DNA of 64,000 nucleotides from assembly GCF_016653635.2 (NCBI RefSeq), contig NZ_CP067420.1, positions 3,755,501 through 3,819,500 of the forward strand, given 5' to 3'. Source of the DNA: Skermanella sp. TT6. Lineage in GTDB: Bacteria; Pseudomonadota; Alphaproteobacteria; Azospirillales; Azospirillaceae. Under the pieces are notes generated by a model, which saw only the letters and a list, made by a program, of their open reading frames with translations, was not told the DNA's origin and ran no database searches. Both the position numbers and the translations under genes were made by a program. This document shows, in pieces, positions 62,741-64,000 of this stretch. The number at the start of each line of letters is the position of its first letter. Within the stretch, counting starts at the first letter, position 1.

Positions 62741-64000
62741 ATGTTGCAGACGATCTATCGCGGGCTGACGGAAATCGGCGGGCCCGCGATACGGCTGTAT
62801 CTCGCCCGCCGCCGTGCAGCCGGAAAGGAAGATCCGGCCCGGGCCCCGGAACGGCTCGGCCGCGCCTCCGCGGATCGCCCGCCCGGGCGGCTCGCCTGGT
62901 TTCATGCCGCCAGCGTCGGGGAATCCCTGTCGGTCCTGATCCTGATCAACCGGCTGCTGGAACGGTATCCGGACCTCACCGTGCTCGTCACGACCGGCAC
63001 CGTCACCTCGGCCGACCTGATGGCGCGCCGCCTTCCCGACCGCGCGATCCACCAGTATGTGCCGGTGGACAGGATGCCCTATGTCCGGCGTTTCCTGGAT
63101 CACTGGCGGCCCGACCTCGCGCTCTGGATCGAGTCCGAGATCTGGCCGAACCTGCTGTGCGAGATCGGACGTCGCCGGATTCCCGCGGCCCTGGTCAATG
63201 CCCGGATGTCCGCCGGATCGTTCCGCAACTGGAGCCGGGTGCCGGGCTTCATCCGGCCGCTTCTGCGCACCTTCGGCCTGTGCCTGGCCCAGACGGAGAC
63301 GGAGGCGGACCGGCTGCGCCGGCTGGGTGCCCGCGACGTGCGCTGCGTCGGCAACCTGAAATTCTCCGCCGAGCCCCTGCCGGCCGACCCCGCGGCCCTG
63401 GCCGGGCTGCGCGAAGCCTTCGGCGGCCGGCCCTCGTGGCTGATGGCGAGCAGCCATCCCGGCGAGGAGGCCGTGGCGGCCGGCGTCCACGCCGCCCTGC
63501 GCGACCGCCTGCCCGGCCTTCTGACGGTGATCGTCCCGCGCCATCCCCAGCGGGGCGGCGAAGTCTCCCGCCTGCTGGAAGAACGCGGCCTCGGCCGGGC
63601 GCTTCGCTCGGCCGGCGACCTGCCCGGCCCGGGGCACGAGGTCTATGTCGCCGACACCGTCGGCGAACTGGGGCTGTTCTTCCGGCTGGCGCCCGTCGTC
63701 TGCGTCGGCGGATCGCTGGTGCCGATCGGCGGCCACAACCCGGTCGAGCCGGCCCAGCTCGGCTGCGCCGTGATCCACGGTCCCTACATGACGAACTTCT
63801 CCGAAGTGGCGGCCCAGCTGCGGGCCGACCATGCCGCCGTGACCGTGCAGGACGCCGACGGACTGGCCCGGGAGGTCGGCCGATTGCTGACCGACGACGC
63901 CGAGCGGTCGCGGCTGGCGACGGCCGCCGCGGCCGTGGCCGACCGGAACCGGCGGGTGGTCGATGCCGTGCTCGACGCCCTGGTCCCCACCCTCGCCGCC
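62741..64000 (+). CDS. waaA: 3-deoxy-D-manno-octulosonic acid (Kdo) transferase, runs off the right edge
   Basis: The frame is open from ATG 62741 to the window edge (420 codons, no stop), starting MLQTIYRGLTEIGGPAIRLY. WaaA motifs are visible: FHAASVGESLSV with the catalytic Glu, LWIESEIWPNLL, and CVGGSLVPIGGHNPVEPAQLG in the donor domain. It adds Kdo to lipid IVA. Length suggests only a few residues are missing at the C-terminus. It follows the LpxH-like and glycosyltransferase genes, separated by 78 bp. Confidence 0.94.
   Translation, partial: MLQTIYRGLTEIGGPAIRLYLARRRAAGKEDPARAPERLGRASADRPPGRLAWFHAASVGESLSVLILINRLLERYPDLTVLVTTGTVTSADLMARRLPDRAIHQYVPVDRMPYVRRFLDHWRPDLALWIESEIWPNLLCEIGRRRIPAALVNARMSAGSFRNWSRVPGFIRPLLRTFGLCLAQTETEADRLRRLGARDVRCVGNLKFSAEPLPADPAALAGLREAFGGRPSWLMASSHPGEEAVAAGVHAALRDRLPGLLTVIVPRHPQRGGEVSRLLEERGLGRALRSAGDLPGPGHEVYVADTVGELGLFFRLAPVVCVGGSLVPIGGHNPVEPAQLGCAVIHGPYMTNFSEVAAQLRADHAAVTVQDADGLAREVGRLLTDDAERSRLATAAAAVADRNRRVVDAVLDALVPTLAA

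Overview
The window is about 64 kb of GC-rich DNA dense with divergent and convergent operons. Gene content (LpxH-like hydrolase and WaaA, PrmA, LepA, ZapE, an alphaproteobacterial type of CheZ-like protein, amylase-GlgE fusion, HppD, TIGR02466-type oxygenase) points to an alphaproteobacterium, most likely of the Rhodospirillales/Azospirillum-Skermanella kind. That placement is inferred from gene families and composition only. No rRNA, tRNA or CRISPR array was seen.

Bases 1-9460 are an accessory region of nested mobile elements. An IS3-family element (313-1636, 27-bp terminal repeats, AGG duplication) sits in the non-coding left end of an IS110-family element. A 134-bp imperfect inverted repeat follows (3033-3166), then a gene for a WYL-like protein. 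Upstream of that is a fused nuclease-methyltransferase (type ISP/IIG-like restriction-modification) gene, cut by an IS256-family element (5806-7126, 8-bp target duplication). Removing the IS and one duplication restores a single 1166-codon frame. A 9-bp-arm palindrome lies directly upstream of its GTG start.

Bases 9500-25500 hold chromosomal genes: two CheZ-like proteins and CheY, a M24 aminopeptidase P, PrmA, a conserved hypothetical, UvrD, a diguanylate cyclase, a small secreted pentapeptide protein, a thioesterase, a sulfotransferase, and an ene-reductase divergent from a LysR regulator.

Bases 25500-36800 carry a penicillin-binding-protein-like transglycosylase/transpeptidase, an AT-richer gap, and a pair of large unrecognised genes. 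The first encodes a secreted 1290-aa pentapeptide/leucine-rich-repeat protein, the second a 1060-aa protein with two central hydrophobic segments. This pair is the best candidate for an undescribed system.

Bases 36800-46600 hold ZapE, a glycan cluster (radical SAM protein, two NDP-sugar epimerases, a glycosyltransferase), a periplasmic TPR protein, a YeeZ-like dehydrogenase and a degenerate signalling protein. Two copies of a roughly 188-bp palindromic repeat lie in opposite orientation at 15421-15606 and 43112-43299.

Bases 46600-64000 hold a small basic gene, a Xre/RES toxin-antitoxin pair, a quinone oxidoreductase, LepA, a 2OG-Fe(II) oxygenase-like protein, a 41-codon ORF behind an 11-bp-arm palindrome, DedA, a chemoreceptor fused to hemerythrin, an amylase-GlgE fusion, PPK2, HppD, and an envelope group (LpxH-like hydrolase, overlapping glycosyltransferase, WaaA running off the right edge).
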